DNA from: Sinorhizobium sp. 6-70
Lineage (GTDB): Bacteria; Pseudomonadota; Alphaproteobacteria; Rhizobiales; Rhizobiaceae
Assembly: GCF_030124375.1 (NCBI RefSeq)
Contig: NZ_JASKLS010000001.1
Span: 664,526-728,525, forward strand
Reading direction: 5' to 3'
DNA: 64,000 bases
Below are positions 1 to 8,708 of this stretch, piece after piece. Below the pieces are notes generated by a model. That model worked only from the letters and a program-made list of their open reading frames with translations, did no database searches and was not told the origin of the DNA. A program made the position numbers and the translations under genes. Numbering within the stretch: the first letter of the stretch is position 1; every line of letters starts with the position of its first letter.

Positions 1-1
1 C

Positions 2-241
2 TTCGGGCCATGGCCGGACGGCGTCCCGGTTGAAATCCACGGCATGGACAACGACCCGATCTTCGTCGGCGAAGGCGACATCGACGCTGCCCGCGAGGTC
101 GTCGAAAAGGCTAAGGACGCCGCGCTTTTCCTCTATCCCGGCGACCAGCACTACTTCGCCGACAGCTCGCTCCCGTCATACGACGCCGACGCCGCCGCGC
201 TGCTGACCCGGCGGGTGCTTGAGTTCCTGAACCGGGTCTGA
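2..241 (+). CDS. Dienelactone hydrolase family protein, C-terminal part
   Basis: The reading frame is open from the window edge, so the gene begins outside. The visible 79 residues look like the C-terminal part of an alpha/beta-hydrolase of the dienelactone hydrolase type. A metal-free hydrolase loop 'GDQHYF' supplies the likely catalytic histidine, and an 'HGMDNDPIF' strand precedes a helix that measures domain closure, as in this family. Such enzymes open lactone rings or cleave esters in the cytoplasm. The substrate cannot be told from this fragment. The nearest downstream gene is convergent, so no operon is visible. Confidence 0.75.
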   Translation, partial: FGPWPDGVPVEIHGMDNDPIFVGEGDIDAAREVVEKAKDAALFLYPGDQHYFADSSLPSYDADAAALLTRRVLEFLNRV

Positions 242-419
242 AGCGCCGGCGCCCTTATCCCGCGTCTCAACTTATTGGAATCGATCGCGCGCGCTCAGCA
301 CTATCTGAAAGCGCAGAGATGAATAGTGGCACCTGCGAACGTGCGGCGTCGCCGCCGGGAATGCACATCATGAAAGCACTGAAGGCGACAGGGTCTAACC
401 ATTCTCGAAGACGGATCGA

Positions 420-653
420 TCAGGTCTTCCCAACGGCTAGAGTTTTCTCCTGAACCAACCGGTCAAGTTCCATTTTGTGCGCAACGTACGATTGTTCGAA
501 TGTCTCAAGGACCTCATGTGCCAAGGAGGCATCCAAACCGTCCCGCTCAAGTTCGGCGACGATTCTGCGCTGGTTCTCGACGTGGCGGGAAGCTTCGGCC
601 AAGTGCCGCTCTGCCTCCGCGAGATGGCGTTCGATGATGGCGAGTTCGTCCAT
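420..653 (-). CDS. Small coiled-coil protein, function unknown
   Basis: A 77-residue acidic/basic protein that is almost entirely helical heptad-like sequence: 'IERHLAEAERHLAEASRHVENQ' at residues 6-27 (given here as separate motifs IERHLAEAE and RHLAEASRH) is a near-tandem repeat. It has no signal peptide and no cysteines. Small proteins of this look are common next to metabolic genes in rhizobia and probably act through coiled-coil contacts, but I do not recognise a named family. A 61 to 100-residue reading frame on the opposite strand covers the same bases and looks like a shadow. Confidence 0.55.
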   Translation of the reverse strand: MDELAIIERHLAEAERHLAEASRHVENQRRIVAELERDGLDASLAHEVLETFEQSYVAHKMELDRLVQEKTLAVGKT

Positions 654-771
654 GCTGCATTAACGCACGATCCGGGAAAAGGCTTCATCGGACAGTCGCC
701 TGAGCAAGAACATTGACGAAGCGGTGGCCAGATGCACCGCCGGGACTGCACCGTTCCTGCATCGCGCCAGC

Positions 772-2211
772 CTACCGTCCCAGGAAGCCGTGAACCCTCC
801 GCAGGAAGGCACGCTTACCCTCGGCAGGCCCATGGCCGACCCGCGCATCCCCCGCGAGGCCGCAAAGGTGGCGGGCAAGGTCGGTCTGGAGGTTTGGATT
901 GTCTCGCAACAGGGACTTCACGGCCAGGCTGTCGATCTCATAGGCCTCGACCCCGGTCAGCGCTTCGAATGTTGTCGGTTCGCCGTCGATCGCGTCGGTC
1001 TGCCCGAATATCGCGCCGCATCCCAGTCGCGTGACCTCCGCGCCCTGGCGATAGGCCGCGACGGCTCCCGAGCGGACAAGCATCACGCTTGAGCTGCTTT
1101 CCGCTCGATCGAGCACGAGCTCTCCGGACCGGTATCGCCGCGCCCGCGCCGCGGCTTCAAGCTTCGCCAGCTCTTCCGGTTTCAGGTCGGCGAAGATCGG
1201 GCTGGTCTGAAGCAGGTCCTTCGCCGTCTCCGCGGATGCCGGCTTTGGAACGGCGCTCTCCGTGAGAACGCTGGCCGTTGTTGGCAGGGCGAGCGACAGG
1301 TCCATAGCCGCGCATTGCCGGTAGACGAGATCGATGAGTTCGTTTCGGGCAGGAGTCCGGTCGGCGGGATGCCTGACACGGTATTGCAGCTCGACCTCGA
1401 CCGCCATGGCATCGACGCCCTTGAGAGCGACGATCGGAGCAGGATCGTGAACGATGTAGTTTGCGCCGATCATTGCCCGCCGCATGACCTCGGCGACAAA
1501 GGACGGCGGATGTGTCGCCCTCACGCGGAGCGTCAGGACCTGCTGGTGCGTCTCGTCAGGACGGGTGATGTTGGTGAGCCCGACCTTCGCCAGCACGCTG
1601 TTCGGCAAGACGACGATGTTGTTGGCCGGCGTCAGGACATGGGTCGAACGCCAGGTGTTCTCGACCACCCGCCCTTCAACGCCATCGGCAAGGATGATCC
1701 AGTCACCGATGCCGTAAGGGCGTCCCAGCGTCAAAGCCACGCCGGAAAAAACGTCGTTCAGCGTGCTCTGCAAGGCAAGCCCGAGTATGATCGCGATGAC
1801 GCCCGAGGTCGCGACCAGTGTTCCGATCGCAATGCCGAACACGAAGGAGAGGATGGAGAGCGTCACCCCGAGATAGACGACGGCGACGAACAGGTCCTGA
1901 AGCAGCCGCGCTTCGAGCGGCCTGCCATCCAGCACGATGTAGATGCGGATAAAGCCGATGGTGGACCAGGCCAGATGGACCCACCACAAAATCTTGGCGG
2001 CGATGAGGGTACCGCCGACTTCCTGAATCGGCTGAGATTTGAACGGAGAAATGCCGTTTCCGACCATTATCGCCGTCATGGTCAGGAAAAATGCGATCTG
2101 AACCACCAGCCGCCCATTCGGACGGCCGCGCCCCTGCAGATGCCAGATAACAATGCTTGTGACACCCAGCGCGATAACCTGGACGAGAGGCGAGACAAGC
2201 AGATCGAACAT
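772..2211 (-). CDS. MscS-type mechanosensitive channel with C-terminal cyclic nucleotide-binding domain
   Basis: A 479-residue inner-membrane protein. Four or five hydrophobic segments lie within residues 1-160. The pore-lining helix and start of the MscS beta domain are visible around residues 135-175 ('SGVIAIILGLALQ', then 'GRPYGIGDWI'). The cytoplasmic MscS domain continues to about residue 310. Residues about 335-460 form a cyclic-nucleotide-binding-like domain ('GELVLDRAESSS', 'GAIFGQTDAIDGEPTTFEAL'). MscS channels open under membrane tension to release solutes, and the added domain suggests gating modulated by a cyclic nucleotide, as in bacterial bCNG channels. The gene is divergent from the secreted protein at 2378 with about 165 bases between them. 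Confidence 0.85.
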   Translation of the reverse strand: MFDLLVSPLVQVIALGVTSIVIWHLQGRGRPNGRLVVQIAFFLTMTAIMVGNGISPFKSQPIQEVGGTLIAAKILWWVHLAWSTIGFIRIYIVLDGRPLEARLLQDLFVAVVYLGVTLSILSFVFGIAIGTLVATSGVIAIILGLALQSTLNDVFSGVALTLGRPYGIGDWIILADGVEGRVVENTWRSTHVLTPANNIVVLPNSVLAKVGLTNITRPDETHQQVLTLRVRATHPPSFVAEVMRRAMIGANYIVHDPAPIVALKGVDAMAVEVELQYRVRHPADRTPARNELIDLVYRQCAAMDLSLALPTTASVLTESAVPKPASAETAKDLLQTSPIFADLKPEELAKLEAAARARRYRSGELVLDRAESSSSVMLVRSGAVAAYRQGAEVTRLGCGAIFGQTDAIDGEPTTFEALTGVEAYEIDSLAVKSLLRDNPNLQTDLARHLCGLAGDARVGHGPAEGKRAFLRRVHGFLGR

Positions 2212-2377
2212 TCGCGGAAATGCCTTCTGAAAGCGGGTCGGGCGGCTCGGCGCTTATGCGTGTCGACGGCGAAGATCGCAACCTATCCTTTTGCAGCACC
2301 GGTTGTCGTTCGCGCCTGCATATTGCGGGCAAGAATTCCTGGCAGGATGGCATGAACAAGATGGTTGACGCGAGCAG

Positions 2378-3253
2378 ATGGAGGCGCGCTTGCGGGCGGG
2401 TATCATTCTACTTTCGGCCGGATTCACGCTTGCGGCCAGCATCGTGATCGCAGACGTTGCGGCACCCGGGCGACGGGTCGCGGCGGAATCGATACGGGAA
2501 TTCGCGGTTCCCGAGGCCAACCAGGGGGTCGGCGTGGATGCGGATCACTTCTACGCCGTCGACAACCGCATGATCGCCAAATACGACAAGGCGAGCGGCG
2601 AGCGGGTCGCTGTTTTCGAAGATCAAAAGGATGGCCCGATCAAGCACCTCAACAGCGCCGTGGTGGTTGAAGGGGAAATATACGCGGCGCACTCGAACTT
2701 TCCCGATTGGCCGGCGGCCAACTCGGTCGAGGTCTTTGACGCAGCAACCATGCAGCACCTCGACACCTATGCCCTCGGAATCGATCGCGGCTTCTTTACA
2801 TGGCTCGATTATCACGACGGCTCATGGTGGGGAGCATTCGCCAATTACAACCGGAAATTCGGCCACGGTCCTTTCGCCTATGGAAACAAGGACAACACGC
2901 AAGTCGTCCGCTTTGACCGGGACTGGCGGATCGCCGAGGCCTGGGTTCTGCCGCATGAAGTGCTTGAGAAGTTCGGGGACATGAGCAATTCGGGCGGATC
3001 CTGGGGACCCGGCGGCAGGCTCTATTTGACCGGGCACGATGCCGCTGAGGCGTACGTGATGGAGCGTCCGGAGACCGGCTCTGTCCTGAAATGGATCGCG
3101 ACGGTGCCGCTGAAGAACACCGGCCAAGGCATTGCCTGGGACCGCTCGACGCCGGATGTGCTCTATGGCATCAGCCGCGGCGAAAGCCCCGCAGATAACC
3201 ACGTGACGGTGAGCCGCATGGTGCTCGGGCAGCAAACAGCCAGATCTCATTAG
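2378..3253 (+). CDS. Secreted protein of unknown function, possible beta-propeller
   Basis: 291 residues with an N-terminal hydrophobic signal-like segment ('IILLSAGFTLAASIVIA'). The mature part has repeated strands with aromatic and Gly/Asp turns ('VGVDADHFYAVDNRMIAKYD', 'YLTGHDAAEAYVMERPE'), reminiscent of proteins folded as beta-propellers. It is probably periplasmic. The annotated ATG has no convincing ribosome site. A TTG at 2390 sits five bases after GGAGG and would still leave a full signal peptide, so it may be the real start. I do not recognise a named family or substrate. Confidence 0.7.
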   Translation: MEARLRAGIILLSAGFTLAASIVIADVAAPGRRVAAESIREFAVPEANQGVGVDADHFYAVDNRMIAKYDKASGERVAVFEDQKDGPIKHLNSAVVVEGEIYAAHSNFPDWPAANSVEVFDAATMQHLDTYALGIDRGFFTWLDYHDGSWWGAFANYNRKFGHGPFAYGNKDNTQVVRFDRDWRIAEAWVLPHEVLEKFGDMSNSGGSWGPGGRLYLTGHDAAEAYVMERPETGSVLKWIATVPLKNTGQGIAWDRSTPDVLYGISRGESPADNHVTVSRMVLGQQTARSH

Positions 3254-3330
3254 CCGGTCGACGGGATCAGCCTGCGGACGGCTCCACGCTTCAGGCGTCA
3301 TGGCTGCCGGAAGAAGCGGCGCCCGAGAGG

Positions 3331-3651
3331 CTAGCTGTTCTTCTGCCGCGCGTCTTCGATGTCTTCGGGTTCTGCGTCGTCGATCTCCGCAAGGCCGTCT
3401 GGAGCCCGGTGGTCGGAATGAAGCAGTCCGTCCAGTTTTGCGTGGATCGCCTGGGTGTCGCCGTGCTCGGCGCGCTGAATGATCAACGTCATGACCCACA
3501 CGATAAGCGTCGCCAGGCTGTGCATGTCGAAGGTCTCGGGCTCAAGGATCAGCCACAGCACACCATAGGCTATGACAACCAGAAACGCCGCGGGCCGAGC
3601 GGTCGCAGCCGCCAGTACGCTGAGTGAACGTCGTATCGGATCCCGTATCAT
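3331..3651 (-). CDS. Low-affinity iron permease family protein
   Basis: 106 residues starting at the ATG at 3649-3651. The longer open frame upstream lacks protein-like sequence. Two close membrane segments ('AAFLVVIAYGVLWLI' and 'SLATLIVWVMTLIIQ') are followed by 'RAEHGDTQAIHAKLDGLL', which is the pattern of the small bacterial proteins in the low-affinity iron permease family (the fungal Fet4 relatives). The C-terminus is acidic ('DDAEPEDIED'). In bacteria iron transport by these proteins is inferred from the family name only. Stand-alone gene between two short secreted or membrane proteins. Confidence 0.75.
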   Translation of the reverse strand: MIRDPIRRSLSVLAAATARPAAFLVVIAYGVLWLILEPETFDMHSLATLIVWVMTLIIQRAEHGDTQAIHAKLDGLLHSDHRAPDGLAEIDDAEPEDIEDARQKNS

Positions 3652-3803
3652 GGAGAATGCAACGGCCAAAGCCGGTATCGGGTTCCGAAAGATCCGCTTG
3701 CGAGCGTGGACAGCGCCGCCGGTGGCGCTACGTGCATGCTCCAACCTCATTCGGCACCACAGCTCCGACCTGGGCGCGTCACGGCGCAGCGACGCTCCCC
3801 GTC

Positions 3804-4163
3804 CTAGCCTTGTTTGATCAGCTCGACGCTGACCTCGCCATCCGCCGTCACCGTGCAGGCGATGGTGGCGGAGCGCGGCTCGATGCCGCCCTGGCGTAGG
3901 TAGTCGATCTTGACCGCCAGCGTAGCGGTCCGCGCGCCGCCCTCGCCTGCGCTCACCGGCTCGGTCAGGCTGGTTTCGATGGAAACTGGATTGTATTGCG
4001 AGGCCCATTGGGCGATCGCCTCGTTGCAGCGGGTGACGGTCGGCTGGTCAGCCGCCGAAATGCCGTGGCTAACCGGCGTCACCGGTTCCGGCAGCAAGTC
4101 GGCCGCGAAGGTTGGGACGGTAAGCAAAAGTATTGCTGCGCTGAGCACTCTGATCCTGTGCAT
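3804..4163 (-). CDS. Small secreted protein of unknown function
   Basis: 119 residues from the ATG at 4161-4163. A typical signal peptide ('RIRVLSAAILLLTVPTFAAD') ends near residue 20. The mature domain of about 100 residues contains two cysteines ('TRCNEAIAQW', 'TIACTVTADG') that could form one disulfide in the periplasm. Sequence is beta-rich. No family recognised. The frame stays open upstream to 4418 but that extension is Arg/Pro/Gly-rich and not protein-like, so I reject it. Confidence 0.6.
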   Translation of the reverse strand: MHRIRVLSAAILLLTVPTFAADLLPEPVTPVSHGISAADQPTVTRCNEAIAQWASQYNPVSIETSLTEPVSAGEGGARTATLAVKIDYLRQGGIEPRSATIACTVTADGEVSVELIKQG

Positions 4164-4386
4164 GATCGGTCCCCCTCTTTTCGAGAGCGTGATCGTTCGC
4201 ACCCGCGGCGCCCCTCGCCCCGGCAGCTCCGATGCTCTCTCCGGCACGATAAACCTTGACCGTGCCGATGGGAACGGCATTGGACAATTCGAGCATTTCT
4301 CGCGTCCGCCTGCGGCGCCAGCACCGGAGATGACGGCACAGATGGTGGCGGCACAGTTCCCGGCCGTATCGAGAGTCCGAGAAATG

Positions 4387-5340
4387 TTAAGCCACTGCCG
4401 ATTGCCTGCCCGCTCCATGGAAGACCCGGACTGCGGTCAAGACACCGGCGGTCAGAATAGCTATTCCGGCAATCTCCAGCAGCGTTGGCGAACGGCCATG
4501 CACGGCAAGGCCGAATAGCGTACCGAAGACTGTTTCCGACACGATCAACTGGGCGGACAGAGCGACAGGCAGCCGCTGCGAGGCAATCGTCCACGCCCAT
4601 GCAGCGCCGACCGAGGCCAGAAGCGCCAGACCCGTTCCCCACAGGTAGAGAGGAACAGCGACGTCCCAGCCGAGACCAAGCCGCGGTATCTCGAACACGC
4701 CCAAGGCAAGACCAACAGGCATGAAGGCAAGCGTCTCGATCCCGCCGCCGGTCATGATAAGTGCGGTCCAGAGGACTGGATCCATGCCTGGACGTTTGGC
4801 AAGGGCACTCTCATTGGCAATGCCGAACCACGTCCACAGCAATACGGCGGCGATCGCCAGCGGAATGCCGATCGCGAGTGATCCCGTCGTCGCTACACTA
4901 GCCAGATCGAACACACTGACGTTGACGAGGGACAAGCCGACGACAGCCAATGTGAGCGGCAGGATCAGGGAGCTCCAGCCCACGCTTCTCTGGCGCAAGT
5001 TGCCGACGATCGCCAGCACGACGGGCACGAATGCCAGAAATGCCGGCGCAATCACGGGACCCGCAAATATGGCCGCGCCGGCGACGGTCAGGAAATAGCC
5101 GAGATACCCGATGAAACCAAGCCAGGCTGTCGTCAACAGGTCGCGAAACCTTAGTCCGCGCAGGGCTTTTCTGGTGAATGCCAGAAATCCCAGGCCTAAA
5201 ACGCCGGAGATCACGAACCGGAACAGCGCAAAGTCGAAAACCGAGTAGTCGCCTATGACGAAGGGGACGACAAAATTCAGCGACCACGCAAAGGCGGCAA
5301 AGAGCGCGGCGGCGACGCCGATCATCATGGAGCTCGTCAT
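4387..5340 (-). CDS. EamA/DMT-superfamily transporter
   Basis: 317 residues from the ATG at 5338-5340 ('MTSSMMIGVAAALFAAFAW'). Ten hydrophobic segments are arranged as two EamA halves, the usual drug/metabolite transporter layout. The first half carries 'FAAFAWSLNFV' and the second ends with 'LLEIAGIAILTAGVL'. These inner-membrane proteins export amino acids, drugs or metabolites; the substrate is not predictable here. The upstream 170 bases hold a copy of an interspersed repeat. The next gene upstream on the same strand is the VOC protein, too far away for obvious coupling. Confidence 0.88.
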   Translation of the reverse strand: MTSSMMIGVAAALFAAFAWSLNFVVPFVIGDYSVFDFALFRFVISGVLGLGFLAFTRKALRGLRFRDLLTTAWLGFIGYLGYFLTVAGAAIFAGPVIAPAFLAFVPVVLAIVGNLRQRSVGWSSLILPLTLAVVGLSLVNVSVFDLASVATTGSLAIGIPLAIAAVLLWTWFGIANESALAKRPGMDPVLWTALIMTGGGIETLAFMPVGLALGVFEIPRLGLGWDVAVPLYLWGTGLALLASVGAAWAWTIASQRLPVALSAQLIVSETVFGTLFGLAVHGRSPTLLEIAGIAILTAGVLTAVRVFHGAGRQSAVA

Positions 5341-5421
5341 TGAAGCACCTGGGCTCAAGGATTGTTGCGTGTTTGTGGAGGAGGCAATTGCTCGAACTTT
5401 CGATCGAGCAATCGGTCTGTG

Positions 5422-5507
5422 GAGCAATTCCAGGAAAAGTGTGTAACGGCTTTCCGTCCGGAATTGCGTAGTTTCAAAGAGTTAGATCATTTCAATGATC
5501 TAATCTC
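5422..5507. repeat. Interspersed repeat C, copy 1, with terminal hairpin
   Basis: Contains GCAATTCCAGGAAAAGTGTG, then AACGGCTTTCCGTCCGGAATTGCGTAG and a hairpin AGATCATT/AATGATCT at 5484-5501. The same sequence occurs inverted at 45044-45147 and in decayed form at 8592-8650 and 21400-21440. The repeat runs straight into the TAA stop codon of the VOC gene at 5508-5510, and may act as its transcription end or protect its mRNA 3' end. Confidence 0.75.
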
Positions 5508-5918
5508 TTAGGCTTCATCCGGGCCGGCGCGGAAGACGAGCAACTTGTTGCCGTCGAGATCGCGGAAATACGCGCAGTACGGACCATCCTCGTTCGGGCC
5601 ACGCGGCCCCGGCTTGCCCTCGTCGGTCCCGCCAAGCTTCAAGGCAAGCGCGTGCACCTCATCGACGTGAGCACGAGAGCGGGCGCTGAGCGCAACCATG
5701 TTGCCGTTGCCGATCGTGGCGCCTTCGCCATTGAAGGGATTGGTCACGCCGAACTCGAGACCCGTCGTGCCGAAGTAGATTGCCCTGCCGGGCTGTTCCA
5801 GGATGCGTCCGACGCCGAACAGGGCGAACAGTTTGTCATAGAAGTTTGCGGCAGTGGCCAGATCGTTGGTCCCTACGACGGCGTGTCCCAACAACTGATG
5901 TGCGGCTTTGGCGGCCAT
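5508..5918 (-). CDS. VOC (glyoxalase/bleomycin resistance) family protein
   Basis: 136 residues from the ATG at 5916-5918. The frame opens earlier but the added residues are not protein-like. One vicinal-oxygen-chelate domain: 'LLGHAVVGTNDLATAANFYDKLF' at the N-terminus (split here as LLGHAVVGTND and ATAANFYDKLF) and 'YCAYFRDLDGNKLLVF' at the C-terminus. The metal ligands expected are the N-terminal His and the C-terminal region acid. These proteins are small metal-dependent lyases, dioxygenases or resistance proteins. Substrate unknown. It lies 200 bases downstream of a MocR regulator gene on the same strand. Confidence 0.85.
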   Translation of the reverse strand: MAAKAAHQLLGHAVVGTNDLATAANFYDKLFALFGVGRILEQPGRAIYFGTTGLEFGVTNPFNGEGATIGNGNMVALSARSRAHVDEVHALALKLGGTDEGKPGPRGPNEDGPYCAYFRDLDGNKLLVFRAGPDEA

Positions 5919-6115
5919 GATTTCTTCCTTTGTGCGGTTCGTCTTCGCCGAGGCTTCCTGCCCTTTCGGCTGATGACGCACAAAAGCGCGCTGTTCGTGT
6001 CTGGGATGTTTCGCCGCTGCCGCCGTAATGTAGGAGAACGTCAAAACCGACGTATCTCGATACACTCTGGTACGAATAGTCCGGCACGCCAGCCGACCAA
6101 CTCATTCCCTCTTCG

Positions 6116-7522
6116 TCACGTGAAGCGTCCGATGATCCCCTGCAGGCGCTCCCAGGATCTTGCGAGCTGCCGTTGCGGAGCCGTCGCGAGGCCCAGAAGC
6201 AAACCGGGTTTTGCAGAAGCCGGCGACGCATACCAGACCGAGAGCGGTGCCGGTGCCATTCCGAATGCCAGCGTTTCCCTGGCGATGGCAATGTCCGGCG
6301 CGCCGTCCGGCAGCCGCAGCAGCACGGCCAGGCCGGTAACAGTCGCCTCCGCGGCGCCCGGCGTGAGACACTTCAACAAGGCGTCGCGCTGGGCGGCATA
6401 GACGCGTTTCGTGCGCCTCAGATGCCGCATGTAGTGGCCTTCGCGCATGAACTCGGCGGTTGCGAGTTGCACCGCCGGCCCCGGAGGCGGCGCGAGGCAC
6501 GCCGCGACCTCCGCGAAGCGAGGTGCCAGCGCGGGCGGCGCGACGAGGAAACCGAGTCTCAGCGCAGGGCTGATGGTCTTGCTGAAGGAACCGATGTGAA
6601 TGACGCGCCCGGCGCGGTCTAGCGAGGCGAGCGCGGGTGCGGCGCGGCCATCGAGCTGCAATTCGCTCAAATAGTCGTCCTCGATCACCCAGGCTTCGCT
6701 CCGAGCCGCCCAGTCGAGGAGTCGCAGTCGCCTTGCCAGCGAAAGCGCAGGCCCGAGCGGCGCCTGCTGCCCCGGCGTCACCACGACCAGTGCCGCGTCC
6801 GGGGCATGGCGCATGCCATGGTCGACATCGATGCCGTCCTGATCGACGGGAATCGGCACGAGCGACAATCGCGCAAGTTCCAGCCCGCGCCGGCTGAACG
6901 GAAAACCGGGATCCTCAACCCAGGCCTTGCGCCCCTCGAGGCCGAGCACGCGGAGCGCCAGTCCGAGGCCGTTGGCGTAGCCGCCGGTAATGATGACCTC
7001 GGATGGCGAACACTCGATGCGGCGCGCGACAGCGACATAGGCGGCGATTTCCCGCCGCAGTTCCAGTTCGCCGCGCGGGTCCGGATAGATCGCGGGCGCG
7101 CTCGATTCCGCGCGGACGGCCTGCGAGCGGATTCTGGCAAAGAGCGTCGCGGGAAAGGTTTCCTGCGCAGGCACGCCCATCTGGAAGATCGCGGGGCCTG
7201 CCGTCATCTCCAGATACTGCTCCATGAACGAGCCGGGATCGGGCGGCTGTTCGACCCGGGCGATGGCGGCAGGCTGTTCCGCGACGCGGGTTCCAGCCGC
7301 GCGCGAGGCGACGATGAGTTGGGCGGCGGTGAGCTTTTCATACGCCGTTCGCACCGTGCCGCGGGCGACGCCGAGCTGGGCTGCAAGGTCCAGCCAGGAC
7401 GGCAGACGAGCGCCGGGCGCAAGCACCCCGCTTTCGATCGCGGTGCTGATGCCTTTTCGTATCTGCTCTGCCAGTGGCGTCTTCGCAGACCGGTCGAGCT
7501 CCAGTTTCAGCGGCTGGTCCAT
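6116..7522 (-). CDS. MocR-type transcription regulator (GntR helix-turn-helix plus aminotransferase-like domain)
   Basis: 468 residues from the ATG at 7520-7522, preceded by AGAGAGC. A GTG fifteen bases upstream is an alternative. Residues about 10-75 form a GntR winged helix ('LAEQIRKGISTAIESG', 'LAAQLGVARGTVRTAYEKL'). Residues about 110-468 form a type-I aminotransferase-like domain with the PLP-binding lysine in 'IGSFSKTISPALRLGF'. MocR proteins sense PLP or amino compounds and usually regulate the divergent neighbour, here the cupin/AhpD-like pair that starts 118 bases away. Confidence 0.88.
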   Translation of the reverse strand: MDQPLKLELDRSAKTPLAEQIRKGISTAIESGVLAPGARLPSWLDLAAQLGVARGTVRTAYEKLTAAQLIVASRAAGTRVAEQPAAIARVEQPPDPGSFMEQYLEMTAGPAIFQMGVPAQETFPATLFARIRSQAVRAESSAPAIYPDPRGELELRREIAAYVAVARRIECSPSEVIITGGYANGLGLALRVLGLEGRKAWVEDPGFPFSRRGLELARLSLVPIPVDQDGIDVDHGMRHAPDAALVVVTPGQQAPLGPALSLARRLRLLDWAARSEAWVIEDDYLSELQLDGRAAPALASLDRAGRVIHIGSFSKTISPALRLGFLVAPPALAPRFAEVAACLAPPPGPAVQLATAEFMREGHYMRHLRRTKRVYAAQRDALLKCLTPGAAEATVTGLAVLLRLPDGAPDIAIARETLAFGMAPAPLSVWYASPASAKPGLLLGLATAPQRQLARSWERLQGIIGRFT

Positions 7523-7527
7523 GCTCT

Positions 7528-7572
7528 CTTGGTACACGATTTTTGCCGGTTCTTGGTGCTTTTTTTAGAACC
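7528..7572. promoter_or_regulatory. Likely MocR operator between regulator and cupin gene
   Basis: TCTTGGT occurs twice, at 7528-7534 and 7551-7557, 23 bases apart, and the second copy lies inside an inverted repeat GGTTCT (7548-7553) / AGAACC (7567-7572). Spaced direct repeats in the divergent intergenic region are typical for MocR regulators such as GabR. The assignment is inference from position and pattern. Confidence 0.45.
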
Positions 7573-7639
7573 AGAAGACCGTCATTTCTAGGCGGCAACG
7601 AAGAAACGTCATCATGACCATGAGCAAAGGAGAACCGTC

Positions 7640-8056
7640 ATGACGATACGATCTGTAATTGGCGCTGCCGGCGCCGCCATCGCAATCGCCATCGCAATGC
7701 CTGCCGCAGCGCATGACCTCGGCGAAACCGTTACGCCCCATTTCGAGAAGGCGATACCCAACATTCCGGGCAAGACGCTGAGCGCACTGATTGTCGACTA
7801 TGAGCCGGGTGGGACCTCGCTTCCGCACGACCACGCAAAGTCGGCTTTCATCTTCGCCTACGTAATCTCCGGAGAAATCGCGTCGAAGGTGAACGACGGC
7901 CCGACTGAGACCTTCCGCGCCGGCGAGAGCTGGTACGAACCGCCGGGGTCCGCCCATCTCGTCAGCCGCAATGCGAGCAAGACCAAGCCCGCAAAGCTGC
8001 TGGCGGTCATCGTCCACGACAGCGGTGAAAAGAACATCACCACCCCCCGCGACTGA
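7640..8056 (+). CDS. Secreted cupin-domain protein
   Basis: 138 residues, with ATG after AAAGGAGAACCGTC, a good ribosome site. A signal peptide ('GAAGAAIAIAIAMPAAAHD') targets it to the periplasm. The cupin barrel shows motif 1 'SLPHDHAKSAFIFAYVISGE' with two histidines, and motif 2 'WYEPPGSAHLVSRN' with a third ligand histidine, so a mononuclear metal site is likely. It precedes an AhpD-like gene by 41 bases in the same direction, and both probably respond to the divergent MocR regulator. Activity unknown: cupins of this size are oxygenases, isomerases or binding proteins. Confidence 0.8.
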   Translation: MTIRSVIGAAGAAIAIAIAMPAAAHDLGETVTPHFEKAIPNIPGKTLSALIVDYEPGGTSLPHDHAKSAFIFAYVISGEIASKVNDGPTETFRAGESWYEPPGSAHLVSRNASKTKPAKLLAVIVHDSGEKNITTPRD

Positions 8057-8097
8057 ACCGGCGTTCAAGAAACGAAACGCCTTTAAGGACAAAACAC

Positions 8098-8553
8098 GTG
8101 AGCAAGCGCCTCGACTACAACCAGATCGCACCAGCCGGCGTCAAAGCCCTCGGCGGAGTCTACGGCTATATCATGCAGAGCAGCCTGCCTCCGGTGCTGG
8201 TCGATCTGGTCTATCTTCGTATCTCGCAGATCAACAACTGCGCCTACTGCCTCGACATGCACACGCGTGACCTCATCAAGAAAGGCCAGACAATCGAGAA
8301 GATCGCGCTGGTGCAGGCTTGGGCGGAAGCCGGCAATCTCTTCGACGAGCGCGAGCGGGCCGCCCTTGCCTGGGCCGAAACGGTGACGCGCGTGGCCGAG
8401 ACCAACGTGCCGAACGACGCCTACGAAGCCGTGCGTGCGGTGTTCGACGAGCGCGAACTCGTCGATCTCACGATCGCGATCGGTCTGATGAACACCTACA
8501 ATCGGCTGGCGATCAGTTTCCGCAATACGCCACAGGCTGCGCTGGAAAAGTAA
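8098..8553 (+). CDS. Carboxymuconolactone decarboxylase (AhpD-like) family protein
   Basis: 151 residues starting with GTG, preceded by TTAAGGAC. The AhpD signature 'NNCAYCLDMHTRDL' gives a CxxC pair plus histidine, the redox relay of alkylhydroperoxidase-like members of this family. The second half ('ELVDLTIAIGLMNTYNRLAIS') is the conserved trimerisation/helix region. Likely a cytoplasmic peroxidase or thiol-redox protein. It follows the cupin gene closely and is probably in the same transcript. Confidence 0.88.
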   Translation: MSKRLDYNQIAPAGVKALGGVYGYIMQSSLPPVLVDLVYLRISQINNCAYCLDMHTRDLIKKGQTIEKIALVQAWAEAGNLFDERERAALAWAETVTRVAETNVPNDAYEAVRAVFDERELVDLTIAIGLMNTYNRLAISFRNTPQAALEK

Positions 8554-8591
8554 CCGGTGCCGCCATCGAGGCGCACCAGATCACCCACGAC

Positions 8592-8650
8592 AAAGTGTCT
8601 AACGACTTTCCGTCAGGAACTGCGTTATTTCGATGCGTTAGATGCATTTC
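8592..8650. repeat. Interspersed repeat C, degenerate copy
   Basis: AAGTGTCTAACGACTTTCCG and the following GTCAGGAACTGCGTTATTTCG match, with substitutions, the core of the repeat at 5422-5507. The terminal hairpin is degraded to 'GTTAGATGCATTTC'. The stretch 8554-8915 between the AhpD-like gene and the epimerase gene holds only this and the palindromic element that follows it. Confidence 0.55.
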
Positions 8651-8708
8651 GCGGCCTCACCGTACAGCACGCGACCTAGCGTGAGGGGTTTGGCGCATGC
8701 CTTTCCGC

